64,000 bases of DNA from Cololabis saira (GCF_033807715.1 NC_084607.1:13714441-13778440); one strand, 5' to 3'; counted from the first letter of the stretch, positions 36,701 through 61,190 are shown. The notes: generated from the sequence alone by a model not told the origin. A program made the numbers and translations.

Positions 36701-39225
36701 TTGGTTTTTTTGGTAGCTGGTTACTATATCGCATAACATGCAATATCAAAAGTGTATAGCCTGCCTTTTATGCTGTAGTATACATATGAAATGCTAAAAT
36801 ACCATAAGTTTTCTTGATATTTTTCCTCTGAGTTGCTTAATTGTCATTTGTGAGAATGTAAACAATGCGTTATATCCCATATCCATATGTAGCAAAAAGT
36901 GTACCTGGAGATACATGGTTTTCTACTGATTTCAAAGTAAGAATAAAAAGATTTTAATTCTTAAACACAGTAGAAGGTCATCTCAATTTGAAGAAACCTA
37001 AGCTTAAATCCTATCCAAAATCCACCCCGCGAGTAAACCATGAACGTCTTCATTCACTGCAGATTTATGAAAAGAAAACAACTGGACTTCTCAAAAAGCA
37101 TTTTTCTAATTCACGATTCAAATTTTGCACGTTCTACACCTCCATACTCCCAAATGTAAATCAAGAATGCATTTTGGGAGTGAAGCTGCACCAAAAGAGC
37201 ACCACAACCAAGAAAACAGTGGGTGGGTACTTGGAGAGAAGTGGAGTCGGTACACATGACGCTGCAATTTCAAATCTTCGATTTTTTTTCTTCTCCCGCA
37301 GAAATACTTAAGAATTTGGCCAAAAACCATGGAATATACACATATAGTCATACACATGTTGATGCTCTTGCAAAGTTAAATGTCCATACACCTGTGTACA
37401 AGCTTCAACTACTGGTGTTTGCTTAGATAATTGTACACATAGCTTTTTCAACTAAGGCAAGGCACTTCAGGGAAGTTAGAGGCCGATATGTTCTAAACAA
37501 AGTCAAGAGGCAAGATTTCCTACAAAAGTCACCATTTCAGGCTTTTAGCAAATACAATACATGCTTCTCTAATTGATAGGCTATACAAACTTCTACATAA
37601 CAAAACTAAGTGATTGACAAACAGCCCTAACACATAGCATGTGCCTTACTGATATCACAGCTGCTGGTTATACCTACAATGCAGTTTAAATTTGCACTTA
37701 TTTGATTGAATTTTATAAATCTAACTATGAAAGTAGAAACAATTGTGGACTTTTTTGTTGTTTGTTTTTAATGAAACCTCTAAGTAGAGCCATGCCATGA
37801 TTTACCAATAAGAAATATGAAATATTCAAATTATTTTTCACAGTACTGACAAAAGCTTCAGACATTAGCTTATGTAGAAAATAAAGTATGAAACTAAAAA
37901 GACACAAAAGAAATACCTACAAAGCAGCTTAAAGCATTTTTTAAACACCCATTAAGTCCCCTGGTAACAAAGTGCTTTTAATAAGTCAAACTTCCTTAGA
38001 AACTTGGTTAAAGTAATGATGTTTGACTGGTTGCATTTGAAAAATTGTGGATTGAAGTTTTATTTTAGGGGTTCAACAAAATGTCATTTCATGTAAAAAA
38101 AAAACAGAACGACTGCACACATCAAAACATTTACAGGTTTTGATGTTTTCTCCCTAAGTCAAGTCATTGCTGCTTGTCTAAACTGCGTGCTATATTATTG
38201 AGTGCCACTTTCTTTTCCTACTGTTGCAGAATAGTTGGGCCAAAAAGTTATGTTTTTCCAAGAAATACTTGTAAGAAACTCGTTCAGCAGAGTTCCTGGA
38301 CACTGGTGCTTTCTGATGTGATGGTTATGCTGAACATTTCACAGGCAATCTATTCAATTTGGAACTCAAGAATAACTCAAGAATACTAAAAACAAACATA
38401 TGATTCATCAATTTAAACATCATTCACACTCAAGTGCCTGAAATTGTACTTCAATATTATGATTTAAAGTTAGGTGGGCTACAGCGAACCGTTCTTTGAT
38501 GTTGTATGAATAAAAGCGTTGCTCAGAGTGACTTTTAATGTCAACTCAAGGGAGTTTGTGACACACACTGCTGTTCTTTCTACAATTCAGATGTATTAAT
38601 CTTTAACAAAGACACAAACGGATTCAGTTCACCCTTTCATTACTTATTTACTGATTTCTTCAGTACTCTACTTCTGATGCCACACAAGATTGAAGAGCAA
38701 CCCACAAATTAACACTTCCTCTGCACACTGAGTTCTTACAAATATTCACAGACTGCATTTATTCATCTTTGATCTTTAAGAGCTAACGGGTTAATGACTC
38801 ATATGTTTGCTTTTTTAAGAAGGAAAAACCTTATCTATTGTGTGTTTATCCAAAAATGTAAAACCAACATCTAGACCTGGATCAGAGAGCTACTGCTCAT
38901 CCTGTAGTGCTTGAATCATGGATAAATATATTAGAATTACAAGGCAATTTATATTCCGATCTGACTGCATGGCTTTTTTAGACAGAGAGCGATCAAATTG
39001 ACTAACAACGTGCACATTTACATAAAATGAGTACAAACAATAATAATTGAATCCCCAGTATGCAACCTGATTTATAATACTATTTGTTTTGTCAGTCAAA
39101 CATCATTTTATCCTAAAGTAATTCTATCACTGTAAGAAACAGACATTGCTGCTTAGAAAATGTATTATCTATTAGTAGTTTTTCAAAGGGCTAATTCTTT
39201 AAATAGTACCTCAAGTTACTGTACA
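33750..39225 (-). other. probable long 3' UTR of unkl
   Basis: About 5.5 kb of AT-rich, strikingly repeat-poor, non-coding sequence directly after the unkl stop. At its far end the minus strand has ATTAAA (33767-33772) followed about 25-30 bases later by the GU-rich TGTGTGTGT (33735-33743), a plausible cleavage and polyadenylation site. Long 3' UTRs are usual for RNA-binding regulators of this family. This is an inference without transcript data. Confidence 0.45.
33767..33772 (-). terminator. candidate distal polyadenylation signal of unkl
   Basis: ATTAAA on the minus strand with a downstream GU-rich element at 33735-33743. Nearer signals may also be used. Confidence 0.4.
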
Positions 39226-50595
<11,370 letters not shown>

Positions 50596-50700
50596 TTTCA
50601 GTCAAAACAATGAACTGCGCATGCGCCGGATCTGTCGCTGGCGTGCAGGCACGTCCGCCTGCGCGAGACTGCGCTCCGCAAACAACACAGGCGCGCGCTT
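50596..50700 (-). promoter_or_regulatory. unkl promoter with palindromic NRF1 site
   Basis: A CpG-rich patch lies just upstream of the unkl start codon. At 50616-50627 is TGCGCATGCGCC, a near-perfect NRF1 palindrome, about 20-30 bp before the ATG. Such TATA-less, NRF1-containing promoters are common for broadly expressed genes. The transcription start is not visible. Confidence 0.6.
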
Positions 50701-50766
50701 TTCACACTTTTACGGGTTTAGATCATAATACATCCATGGTTTAGATCTACGTTTGCGATGAAATGA

Positions 50767-51134
50767 CAGGACTGTCTCAGAAAATTAGAATATTGTGATT
50801 TTCTGTGATGCAATTACAAAAACAAAAATGTCATACATTCTGGATTCATTACAAATCAACTGAAATATTGCAAGCCTTTTATTATTTTAATATTGCTGAT
50901 CATGGCTTACAGTTTAAGAAAACTCAAATATCCTATCTCAAAAAAATTAGAATATTCTGTGAATCTTAATCTTAAACTGTAAACCATAATCAGCAATATT
51001 AAAATAATAAAAGGCTTGCAATATTTCAGTTGATTTGTAATGAATCCAGAATGTATGACATTTTTGTTTTTTTAATTGCATTACAGAAAATAAAGAACTT
51101 TATCACAATATTCAATTTTTTTGAGACAGTCCTG
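50767..51134. mobile_element. fold-back DNA element with about 150-bp arms (Tc1/mariner-like MITE)
   Basis: Ends CAGGACTGTCTCAGAAAATT and the inverted equivalent, followed by TA at the right; the left flank reads GA instead of TA. The two halves are long, nearly identical inverted copies around a short centre near 50935-50950, including 'AATATTGCAAGCCTTTTA' and its complement. It lies about 170 bp upstream of the unkl start codon. A TA target favours Tc1/mariner; the class is not proven. Confidence 0.82.
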
Positions 51135-51952
51135 TATATTTATTATGCCATATATTTCAAATGTATTATATCTCTGGCGAAGGCACGAATTGATATACCA
51201 AGGATTTTATTAATAGGTATACTTGAGGGTATATTTAAGCCACCTAATAAAGTGGCAGCTGTGTATATACAATTTCTAAATCTTTTATGTGCCTTTGTCC
51301 CAGATCTGTCAGATGTTTTCAATGTACATCACAATTTATTTATTTATTTATTTATTTTCAGACTCTTAAAACATGCAGATCAGAGTCCCTGCTTCACTTA
51401 CAAACACAGTCAGACGTTTAATTTTACTTGTATGGAAATCTTCTGCAGCTCCTACTCGTGTCTCTTGGATCAAATCTATTTTACACTGTATAAAACTGGA
51501 AAAAATAAGATGCACATTGAATGGGTGTACAGACAAATTTTACACTACATGGGCCCCTTTTTTCTCATATATTAAGAAGCTTGATTTCCCTGCGGTTCCA
51601 TAGGAATGTTATTTCTCTTAGTTGTGTGTGGGTATTTTTTTATTTTTTTACATATGTATGTATGTTTTACTTGTTTTCACTCTGCTGGATGGATGTGAAG
51701 ATAAGACAGTCTAGTAAGTAACATGATGTGCATCTGTATGGCGAATAGTCTGGTTAGGAAAATTCCGTTGTATTATCTGGGCGGAACTGTATGTAACTTA
51801 GTCAAGGCGTATTGTATGTGTTGTTGCTTTTTTGTGTGCATTTCTTTTTTTTTTAGGACTATTTTTGTTAATGTCCTTTCCATAGGCACTATAATTCATA
51901 TTTATACTGTTAATGTTTGTCGTGCCAAAAATTCAATAAAAAAAAAGAGTCA
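51135..51952 (+). mobile_element. L1-type LINE, 3' end of ORF2 plus 3' UTR and poly-A
   Basis: Near 51365-51605 the + strand encodes, in pieces of different frames, WKSSAAPTRVSWIKSILHC and LEKIRCTLNGCTDKFYTTW, matching the C-terminal end of fish L1-clade ORF2. A 3' UTR then ends in 'AATTCAATAAAAAAAAAG'. It is frameshifted and truncated, so inactive. Confidence 0.75.
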
Positions 51953-54900
51953 GAAATGATGTACAATGAGTGCTTTGGGAATTAATGTAACATTTCCACC
52001 CACTTCTTGAAGCTTACTTTAAAAAAAAAGAAAAAATCTTGCACTTTATTTCAAGCTGAAACTACACACATTCACTCAGCCAGTTTAATTTGGTCTACTT
52101 TCTTGTCCTTTGAATTTTAAAGGCAAGTCTTGGCAGAGACCTTCATTCATGACATGTCCTACATCTCAGCTCAAATACTTATTTGATAGTTATTTAGTGT
52201 TAGGAGATTTAGAGGAAAGTACAGAAACAGAATCCACATGCTGTAGTGAAATGTAAATACAGGCATGTATAGCAGAAGTTCTGACTGTCTCACAACCATA
52301 TTTGAACACATCACTTGTAAAAAGTCACAGCTTTAATGACAGTGAAGTGTGTGTTGTTGAGGATGCAAAAAAAAACTACTTTTTTAGTTTTGGGTGTCAT
52401 GGGCAGTTTTCCTGCTGTAAGGTGAATGAAAACAACAGCTCACTACTCTTTGTTTTAAGGCTTCAAATCCTTTTCTGTTCAATACTGAAGAACCTGGACC
52501 TTCAGGGCATCAGGTAAGTAAGATGCTACTACAAAAAATATGTTGTGAATTGTGAATTACCAATTTATCATACAACTGTAGTCTGAATAGTTGTTGTTAT
52601 TACAAAAGGATGCAATGGAATATTTTGCTGTTCTGGATATAGATCAACATGGTTAGGTTTTGTCTTAAACAGGCAATAATATGAAATATGAAAACACAAA
52701 TCAATTGTTTTTGACCAAACCATTAGTCTTGTGTCTTCAATGTTATTGATTGAACTACTAATAGAGGGAATGGGAATATGTTAGATTAAAGTTGTTGTAT
52801 TGCCCTAATATACTAAATATAATATAACAAAACCAAGTAGTTTGAAATATATGTCTCATGAAAACCTCAAATCCGTTTTATTTGCCTTTGTATCTGAAAG
52901 GCTAATCTGTTCTCAGCTCCTCTTTTTGTCTGCAAGGGATTTTAATGTACAAATGCAATTACACGTCTAATCCATTATTCAGCTACTGAAGTCCACCGAG
53001 TGCACAGTTTTATAATTAAACATAAGCCCTGCCTTACCCACTTGTAATTACTTTGACATGCCCCGCCCACCCCTAGTTTACAGTTAGACAATGTCCAGCA
53101 TTTTTCTTAGGATGAAAATTTCTGGCTGCTCATGAATTAATTTTTATTTGGTGTGAGGAACAGTTTAATATCCCAAAAAGTGAAGAACCTAAGGATAGCG
53201 TATTGATGGTGATTTGCTCTCAAAGCCATCACTGAAACAGCATCATTCAGAGAAAGCACTGAATATGGCAAGGGGAAAAGTCACACCCTTTTTCCTTCTG
53301 TGACGTCAACCTCCACAAAACCTTTAACCCTGCTCAGTGGTCTCAGCTGTTCATACAGCCCGCTGTCAAGCTCTTCTCACAGTATGTCAGATGAGTGTGT
53401 TTGTATGCACGCGGATGTGTGTGTATGGCCGATGCAAAAATAGTGTTTTGTTTCTCCTCAGAGGCTGAACATATGTACACAGAGGATCCTGTTTATACCA
53501 ATAAACTTGACAGCACACACTGCATTATTACTGATAGCGTTCTGTTTTTATCCTCCACCGTAGCACCCATAGATCCACAAGTTGTTTACAAATCATTATC
53601 CATCCTTTAAAACATCATTACATTCAAGTGCAAATTGCATTCACAGAATCTATACTTAAAGCTCCTTTTGTATGTGTAAACAGTTCAAAAACAAAAGTGT
53701 GAAAAGCAGAATACCTCCATGCACAAACTCAGGATTAAGATCATTGTGAAGGAAACCCCAATCAACACTCTTTAGCATCGTACGCTGCAGCAAGCTTTCC
53801 ATTTTTGTAGATCCCTAATAAAACGGTCACTGATACAGTCCTTAGCACTGCGTTCCCAGGACACTTACAGCTGGAATAACAGTTTGTGGTTTGGACTCCT
53901 ATTTTCCCAGTCACACCATTATCACTGGCTGCCTCGTGCACAAACAGACTCGCAGCAAGATGGCAAATCAGACATCGTTTCTCATGTAATATAGGTGTGA
54001 CGGAAATCCCCTTTTTCTTTTTGTCTCTTTATAACACACCCACCATCTGAGGATTCCTGCTGCACAAAACCTGCACCTCTCCTATGTTTAACAAAGTGAA
54101 CATTCTCTGAACTCCTTGATATTTCTATTGTATGCACTTCAATAGAAAACGGTGCAGTATTACAGAAAAAAACTATTCAAAGGAACCGGACACGCATGAA
54201 GTATGTAGATGAAGTATAAAATACGTGGCATACTGTGTAGCACAGGTTATTTACTGATATCCCACACTGGTTGCTGCTGTTAAATGTGACATATGTTGCA
54301 GATTGAAAGCACGAAGCAGCTCCGTGTTGTCAACAGTGAATAATATGTTTTCTCAGTCTCAATCCTTTCTTGGAAAACACCACCTGCCTCTTAGCTCTGC
54401 AATCACGCTGGGAGGAAATGGCAAGGGAGCGAATAATTCTGTGGATTGCATCCATCTTTGAGCTGCGCACCTGCAATTATTCTTATATTTGCTTCAAAAC
54501 ATTTGAATGATTTTGAAGAAGTTGGGAAGTATACAATCTTAGCTCGTTAAGATGTGAGGCTGCTTCCAGGCATCAGAGAGACCGCATGCATAATGATGTG
54601 TGCAGTTTTGTCACAAAAACTTTGTGTATGCACAAAGGAAGCATCTTTTACACAAGATTTATTAAGTTGTGCAATTAGATGGTTGTATTTTATAAATCTC
54701 TAATAAATCTCAATCATTTTGACATGGTGCATGTGTAACTCATTTCCACTCCCAGTTTTAATCCATGAATGGATGTAGACACGTCCCTAATTACATTTTA
54801 AAATAGAAAAACATGGTCTGAGTCATAACTTCATAGACATGACAATGAACAGAACAACAATGAAGAAGTGCAATTTTACCAAGTGTGAAACTGACCATTC

Positions 54901-56145
54901 AGATGTTGAAAAAAGATTGTATTACAAATGAGAGGTCAAAAAGTGCATCAGTTTACAAAAGGACAACGTCAGAGTTATAGCACACCCAGCTCCCCACACT
55001 TTTTATGAAAACAATCATCTGGTGACAGGAAATCACAATGATCTTTAAATCCTCGTTTCCCTTTTAAACCTGCATTGGCGAGGTCGTCCTACACCACGGA
55101 AGCAGCCACCCTTATGCAATTGTGCAGTCACTTATAGCAACCACCATAAAAATTCAATATAAAAAGGAATGATGAGAGAAAAAAATGCTATCATATGAAA
55201 GAGGGTCATCATTAAAATAGTCTGTTTGGTTTTGTCTTAAATTCTATGTTTTTCTTCCATTTCCACTTCAGCACATGAGGTTTAAAGTTCTCCGAGAACG
55301 TGTGTCCTCATGGTTTGCTGAGTGCATGAATACTCGCTGCCTATTCTGACTTGAGTTTGTGTGCAGGAAAATACATATGTGAAGATTTTGTGTTTATGTA
55401 TCATTTATGCACCTTGTCCAATGTCTTACTGAAAACCTTCTCTCCATATTTCTAAAGTGGAGATTTATTTGTATAAATCAAATAATAATAATAATAGGAT
55501 TTGTTTGCATGGTCTAAGGGATGTTTAACTTTACATTATGACATTTTTAGATTAAAAACATAAATAAGGTGAAAAAAGAAAACTAAAACTAAATAAATGG
55601 AATTAATTTGAACGAATTAAAGCACGAAAACCTGTTTCTGTAGTGTCTCTGAAGGAGGCGGAGAAAATGCAGCGCTATAGCTCAAATGGTTTGCCTGATT
55701 CGATTCTGCGTGATGTAGCACTTCCACATGTGGCTGTGTAGTAGCATCCAGTCTTCATATTCCTGCAGGGGATCCCTCTTTTTTCACATTTTTACCAGCG
55801 GTGTGCCACACAAAAGCTGTCCTCTTCTCTGAAGTTCATTCATAAATTAGTTGCCTCTGCCATTTGCTTGCCAATAGCTTTTCATCAACTGATACACACC
55901 AAATTCACTTGAACAAAATAAATGATGGTGCAGATGATATTTTTGTTCCCTGTGTTTGTGATTTATGCAAGAAATGCTGACATCTAATCATTTTCCCCCT
56001 CCTCTGGGTCACAGGGTGCTTGTTTTGATTCAAAAAGTGAGCACGTTAATGCAGGCAAAGGTAGAATTGCTGCTAAACGCAAAGCTGAATAACAGTTGAA
56101 GGAACTGGGTACATATGTTTGAGGAACTGTATTCCTTTTTTTCAG
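51953..56145. other. intergenic and gper1 3'-flanking DNA, no gene seen
   Basis: About 4.2 kb of AT-rich non-coding sequence between the LINE and gper1, with one small TAA run near 55483. The first part upstream of 56146 probably includes the gper1 3' UTR; a possible minus-strand AATAAA lies near 55465. Confidence 0.45.
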
Positions 56146-57210
56146 TCACACCTCTGACACTTTGCTCCTCACGGGGAGGTGTAAATCAAGGCTGTGGCGG
56201 CAGAAGCGGTTTACTACTGACCAGCTGGCATTCTGCTTAATGAAGAGACGCAGCTTGTCCCTGAAGGTTTCTCCAAGAAAGCTGTAGATAATGGGGTTGA
56301 GGCAGCTGTTGGAGAAAGCTGCCAGGTTAACAATGTGGCCTGTGAGGGGATAGTCATGCCATAGCGTGGTATCAGTCCTCTGTGATGGGTCGGCTGCACC
56401 CTGCAGCAGCTGGATGCTGATGAAGACGTTTTCCGGCAGCCAACAGATGAAAAACACCAGAACCACCACCACGATCATGCGCAGGGCTTTCTGCCGCCGA
56501 GGTCGCAGTCCACGGTGCTTCTGGGACTTCATGAGGATTCGGCCAATCAGAGAGTAACACAGACCGATAATGGAGAAAGGCACCAAAAAGCCAATGGTTA
56601 CCTCCAGCCACTGGATCTCAAAGACATTGGCGAAGCAGAAGTGCACTTCGCCCCTGTGTTGGGTCTGTACAATGGTGAAAGGGAGAAGGGTGGCCAAGAT
56701 GGAGGCCATCCAGATGAGGCCACAGCTGAGCTTGGCGTGCTGCATAGTCCTCAGAGGGCTGCTGCTCATGGAGCTAGCCAGGGCGATGTATCGGTCAAAG
56801 CTCATCCACGTGAGGAAGAAGATGCTGCTGTACATGTTGACCTGCAGGAAAAGCGACATGAAGGTGCAGAGGACGGCGTAGTCGTAATACTTCTCATTCA
56901 GATTGAAGACCTCGATGAGGGAATCTGCCACCAAGATGAGATCTGCTACAGCAAGATTCACAAAGTAGAGGTCGGGGATGGTCATTTTGTCTCTGTGGTT
57001 CAGGTTTACCACCAGAATTAAGATGTTACCGATAAATCCAATTGGAAAAAGGAGGATGGTGTACAGGCAGGACAGGAAAAGACCAATAATGTAAGACTGG
57101 TACTTGTCAGAGTTTTCACTCAAATCTGTAGCGTTGTACTCGTATGAGATGTTCACCTGTTCTGTATTGTTGTCATATCTCCAGAGCAGAGTTGTTGTCT
57201 GCCCTTCCAT
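56146..57210 (-). CDS. gper1: G-protein-coupled estrogen receptor 1 (GPER/GPR30), complete single coding exon
   Basis: The 354-aa rhodopsin-class receptor is intact from [15 protein letters not shown] to KVSEV, close in length and sequence to other fish Gper1. The N-terminus has N-glycosylation sequons at N14, N20 and N26. Seven membrane helices follow, with [17 protein letters not shown] (TM2), SFDRYIAL (DRY, residues 139-141), CWLPE in TM6 and NPIIY (305-309) in TM7. C115 and C192 should form the conserved TM3-ECL2 disulfide. The tail ends V-S-E-V, a type-I PDZ-like ligand. GPER1 couples estradiol or related steroids to Gs and rapid signalling at the plasma membrane or ER; in fish it has been tied to oocyte meiotic arrest. 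A CAG acceptor just before the ATG suggests an untranslated 5' exon upstream. Confidence 0.97.
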   Translation of the reverse strand: MEGQTTTLLWRYDNNTEQVNISYEYNATDLSENSDKYQSYIIGLFLSCLYTILLFPIGFIGNILILVVNLNHRDKMTIPDLYFVNLAVADLILVADSLIEVFNLNEKYYDYAVLCTFMSLFLQVNMYSSIFFLTWMSFDRYIALASSMSSSPLRTMQHAKLSCGLIWMASILATLLPFTIVQTQHRGEVHFCFANVFEIQWLEVTIGFLVPFSIIGLCYSLIGRILMKSQKHRGLRPRRQKALRMIVVVVLVFFICWLPENVFISIQLLQGAADPSQRTDTTLWHDYPLTGHIVNLAAFSNSCLNPIIYSFLGETFRDKLRLFIKQNASWSVVNRFCRHSLDLHLPVRSKVSEV

Positions 57211-60200
57211 GCTGAATGCAGTTGGCTGGTCTCAAACCCAGCGGCCACATTAAAGTCAAGAGTAGCCGTTACATCATTAAACCATGGTAGTTCCCATTTC
57301 TGCCTCTTTGAAAAGAGATTCATCCATTTTGTACCGACATGCTGTCAGAACCCATGTGAGCTGAGAGAAACATTTATGGGATGTTTGAACCCATGATGAC
57401 ATCAAGTTTCATCTGCCAGTAAATTATTGATGCAAAGCAGATGCGCTTCCATGTTCTAAAAATCGTCTTTGGCCTTTCCCTCTAATGAGTCACATCATCC
57501 CGAGCGTCCGGCCTGCGGTCCTGAGATTAGACGGCTGGTTTATCCTCGTCTTCTGCGTTGTCTGATTGGAGTGTGGCTTTGTCTCTTCAAGTGCATGTGG
57601 ATCTTTATTCAGCAAGCCTCGGCCAGGTATGCTATTGCTGTGACACCTGAGCTGTGGAGTCAAGAAGAGAAAAAAGAAAGAGAAAAACGTGAGTAAAACC
57701 GGGGGAAGACTTGGGGGGGTGGGGGGCACCTTTCAGTTATAAAATGCTTTAGAAAAATAGTTCTGTTGAATTCAATCGAGCCTTTCATTTAAAACCTGGT
57801 TGATGAAAGTGTTTAGAAGGGATATAATGGGCGGCATACGGCTATGTAAGCACATTAACATTCAAGCTCCAGACTTAAACAGATGCATTGAAATCCTTCT
57901 TTAAAATCCCGACAATTCAAACTCCCTCCAACTGGTTTGCACAGACTTTATGGCTATTAATTTGTGAGAAGAAGAACAAAACTTCCAGTCCTCTGTTTTT
58001 GATCATTCCAGTCAACAGACATCACACTTGGTTTGGATATAAATAAAGCAAAAAATCCTGCCAAAGTCTTGATCATCTTCAGCCTCCAAATCTGAAACGC
58101 TCCCCGAAATACTATCCTCTGTTTGGTAAACATGACCTTTAGGGAATATTCAGGGTCTTTTGGGTTTTATTTCCACCAGAGGAAACCCTCTGAAATATTA
58201 ATGCACCCTTATTAAAAGCACTCCTCATGCAGTAATTAAAAACATAAACACTGAATAAATCCATGCACAGCGTAGAAGTACAGCACACAGAGCAAAATAT
58301 TTATCATACTTTTCAAACACTTGCTTGAAACCGCCAAACTTATCAATGAAAGTTCTGAATAGCATATGTTCAGCAGTGATAAGATAAAAGGATTCAGTGA
58401 CCAACCGAAGTAACGCTCCATCAATAATTATTTGACAAAATATCAATGCTATTTAAAAATCAATTCAGAGATGGTTTTATCCATTTAAAAATGTTGATTA
58501 CACTTGATTCTAACACTCCAACAACACTTTTTAAGTAGATATTTTTGTTCTAAACTTTTTCTTTGTTTTGATCTGGACCATCCTAACAACGTCAGAAAGA
58601 CTAAGACCGAAAAACTAAGAGCGAGCTGATGATGTAACATACAACTCGTGAAATCGAATTATAAGGAAACGATGAAGATCTCGTGTTTAAGTTGAGGCTG
58701 CAGTTTTCTAAAAGTAGCAACAAAGATATTGTGATCAACAAGTACACTTACTTTGAATTTGGGAGTTATTTCTCCTCCACGCTTGTCCAGTGCAGAGTCA
58801 GAGTCAGAGATTTACAGACCCCATGTCCAGGCTTCTCTTCTGCACCACCTGCTGTTTAGCCCAACCCTGTCTGGGGATGCGAGGAAGGCGGGGATGCAGA
58901 GAGGCAAGGGATGATCTGACTCCCCTTGTGTTGTCACAATGCTTCAGCAGATCCTCCAAATTCTTTCCCACCAGTTTGTGTTTTAAGCATGTTTGTCGTT
59001 TAACCTCCACAAAGATCCAGGAACACAACCCAGTGAGGGTGGATTTTAATCCCCCAAAAAAGAGTGCATGGTAAATAAGTGCAAGGTGGAGTTTGCCTTG
59101 CCACGGTTGTGTTGTTATGGAAACGACTTATACTTTTTTACAGTATTTGTTCACCTGGGTCGTTAAGGGTCATGTTTACATGCTGCTCATGAATCTGTTT
59201 GTCCAGTAATATGACAATATAATTAATCCATAAATGTTTGCCACACATAGCAAAATATTTAGATCTCTCAATGTTTATTCTCAGTGCTATTAATACATTC
59301 TCATCAACCAAAAGTTAAACCATGAGCCTTGACTCTAAATACATGTAACACAGAGCAGGCTCTTGGCTTCTGGGCAAGGAGTAACAGTATCATGATTTTA
59401 ACAACATTACCTGTCTGGGCTGTGACTGTAGAGACCTATTTGATCTGAGGCCGGCAGGTGTAATGTCCTTTTGGCATCTGGGATGGATTAACTATATATT
59501 ATATGTGCGCAATGACCGTCCACATTCAATTATGATGTGCCACAACAAAGCCACACAGTTGTGCAAATGTACACCATCTTTCAATCCCAAGGTTTTCAGG
59601 AAATCAGAAAAAAAGAATAACCTGGTTCACCCTAGATCTCAAAATAGGATTTATATAACCACAAATAAATAACATGTCATTTCATGCTGTGACGTTATTA
59701 TTTAACCAAAAATATTTACAGTCAAATGCATTCGACCATTTGATCGTTAACAAGTATGAGCACCTTTATTTAAAAAAAAACAAAAAAAACAACAAGATTT
59801 GGCAGTTTGTCAGTCTGAAGAAATTGAGTGCATTAACATAATGCCGAGAAGGTCACATGACTTGCACCTAACAGTCACTGAATCAACCATGAGCTCCTCT
59901 GTGTATCAAAGTATTCAAGAGTCAAATGTGGGCCCATCTGTCCACATCAAAGCTATGCAGCCACGGCCTGGCTAAAACTGTCATGAAACAGTGATCCCAA
60001 ATAAACCACCAAATCTAACAAAATTGAGGTGCATTGATAGCTTGACAAAAACCTAAATGAGGGGGGGTGGTGGGTCTTTACTATTTCATTGTGAAGACGA
60101 CAAAACTAAATGAAAAGAAACAATTTAGAGTTAGAAAGGAACGTAAAGGAATCTGCAACAAATAGGCAATTGATGCTACCACAGGGGGCAACAGAAAAAC

Positions 60201-60617
60201 GTCAAGATGCTATTTTAAGCTTCCAAAAAGACAACAAAAATGTCATTATTTACTTAGTGATAGTTTCAGGTCAGCACAGACAAACCAAAGTTCTTTAAAC
60301 ATTGTAAAAGTTCAAAAAGTTCATAAAATGCACTGTTTTTGGAGGAACTTCAGCCAGTGCTATCTTCTCACAAGTCGAAGTTTAGTGTTGCACAAACTAC
60401 TATCAATAGAAGCAGCGGGAGGAGAGGTCATGGCCTCGGCTTCTGTAGAAGTAGATTAGTTGTATAAATGTGTGAGAAAATAGTAGCAGAGGCCATGAAC
60501 TCTCTTCCTTTTGTTGTCTGTTGACAGCAGTTTGTGCAATAATTGCGGTCAACTTCTATGGATGAAATGGGACTGATACAACCGCTTCCATTCACGTGTT
60601 TTTAGGCCCCAACAAAA
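57211..60617. other. gper1 upstream region, no separate gene seen
   Basis: About 3.4 kb of non-coding DNA that probably holds gper1 5' UTR exon(s) and promoter. A G-rich run (57701-57726) lies about 0.5 kb above the start codon. No protein-like frame was recognised. Confidence 0.45.
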
Positions 60618-61190
60618 GTCAAAGTCAAAGTGTACTTTATTGTCAATTCACTATGTAACAAGCATTTCACAGTGGATTGAAATTGCATTTCACCAGACAC
60701 ACACACACAAACCACATTCATCAGCGAAGTACAGTGAAAATACAGTCATCAACAATAAATAGACACAAAGGTAGACATATAGACTTCCAACAATAAAAGA
60801 CGTACTGAGGTATCTCTTCTTGATAGCTGGGGAGGTAGGTGAAGCGAAATGTGCAATATTTAAGGTGCAGTAAGGTGTAGGTGCAATATGTAAGGTGCAA
60901 AAATGTAAAGTGCAAAGTAACATGTTCTTGGAATGTTCATGGAATCTTCTTCAGTTTGTTGACAAGTCTGATGGCTTGTGGAAAGAAGCTATTTCCCAGT
61001 CTATTTGTGTGGCACCGCATGCTGCGGTAGCGCTTTCCAGATGTAGCAGGGAGAACAGTCTGTGTGCTGCTGGATGGGCGGTGTCCTTGATGATGTTGAT
61101 GTCTCTCTTGGAACGGTCTGAAGTGTATACAGTAAGTCCTGCTGATCGTTTCTGCAGTCCTCACCACCTTACCCTCTAATCGTATCTAAG
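60618..61190 (-). mobile_element. LINE 3' part (end of reverse-transcriptase ORF plus tail), reverse orientation
   Basis: On the minus strand, about 61167-60940 encodes RSMRCHTNRLGNSFFPQAI, like the C-terminal end of fish LINE ORF2 proteins (NRLxNSFFPxAIRLxN). The element ends near 60618 with (ACTTTG)n repeats, the usual tail. It is 5'-truncated and inactive. Confidence 0.7.

Noticed and set aside
51030..51575. 181-codon + strand open frame
   Set aside because: It starts in the fold-back MITE and continues into the LINE 3' end in the wrong frame; the recognisable L1 residues are in a different frame.
53301..53308. Perfect CRE (TGACGTCA), also at 4168-4175
   Set aside because: Two 8-bp matches in 64 kb are close to chance and neither is at a gene start.
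56515..57021. 168-codon + strand open frame
   Set aside because: Antisense shadow of gper1.
57469..57696. 75-codon + strand frame upstream of gper1
   Set aside because: Lysine/glutamate-rich end comes from a GA-rich stretch and nothing in it resembles a known protein.
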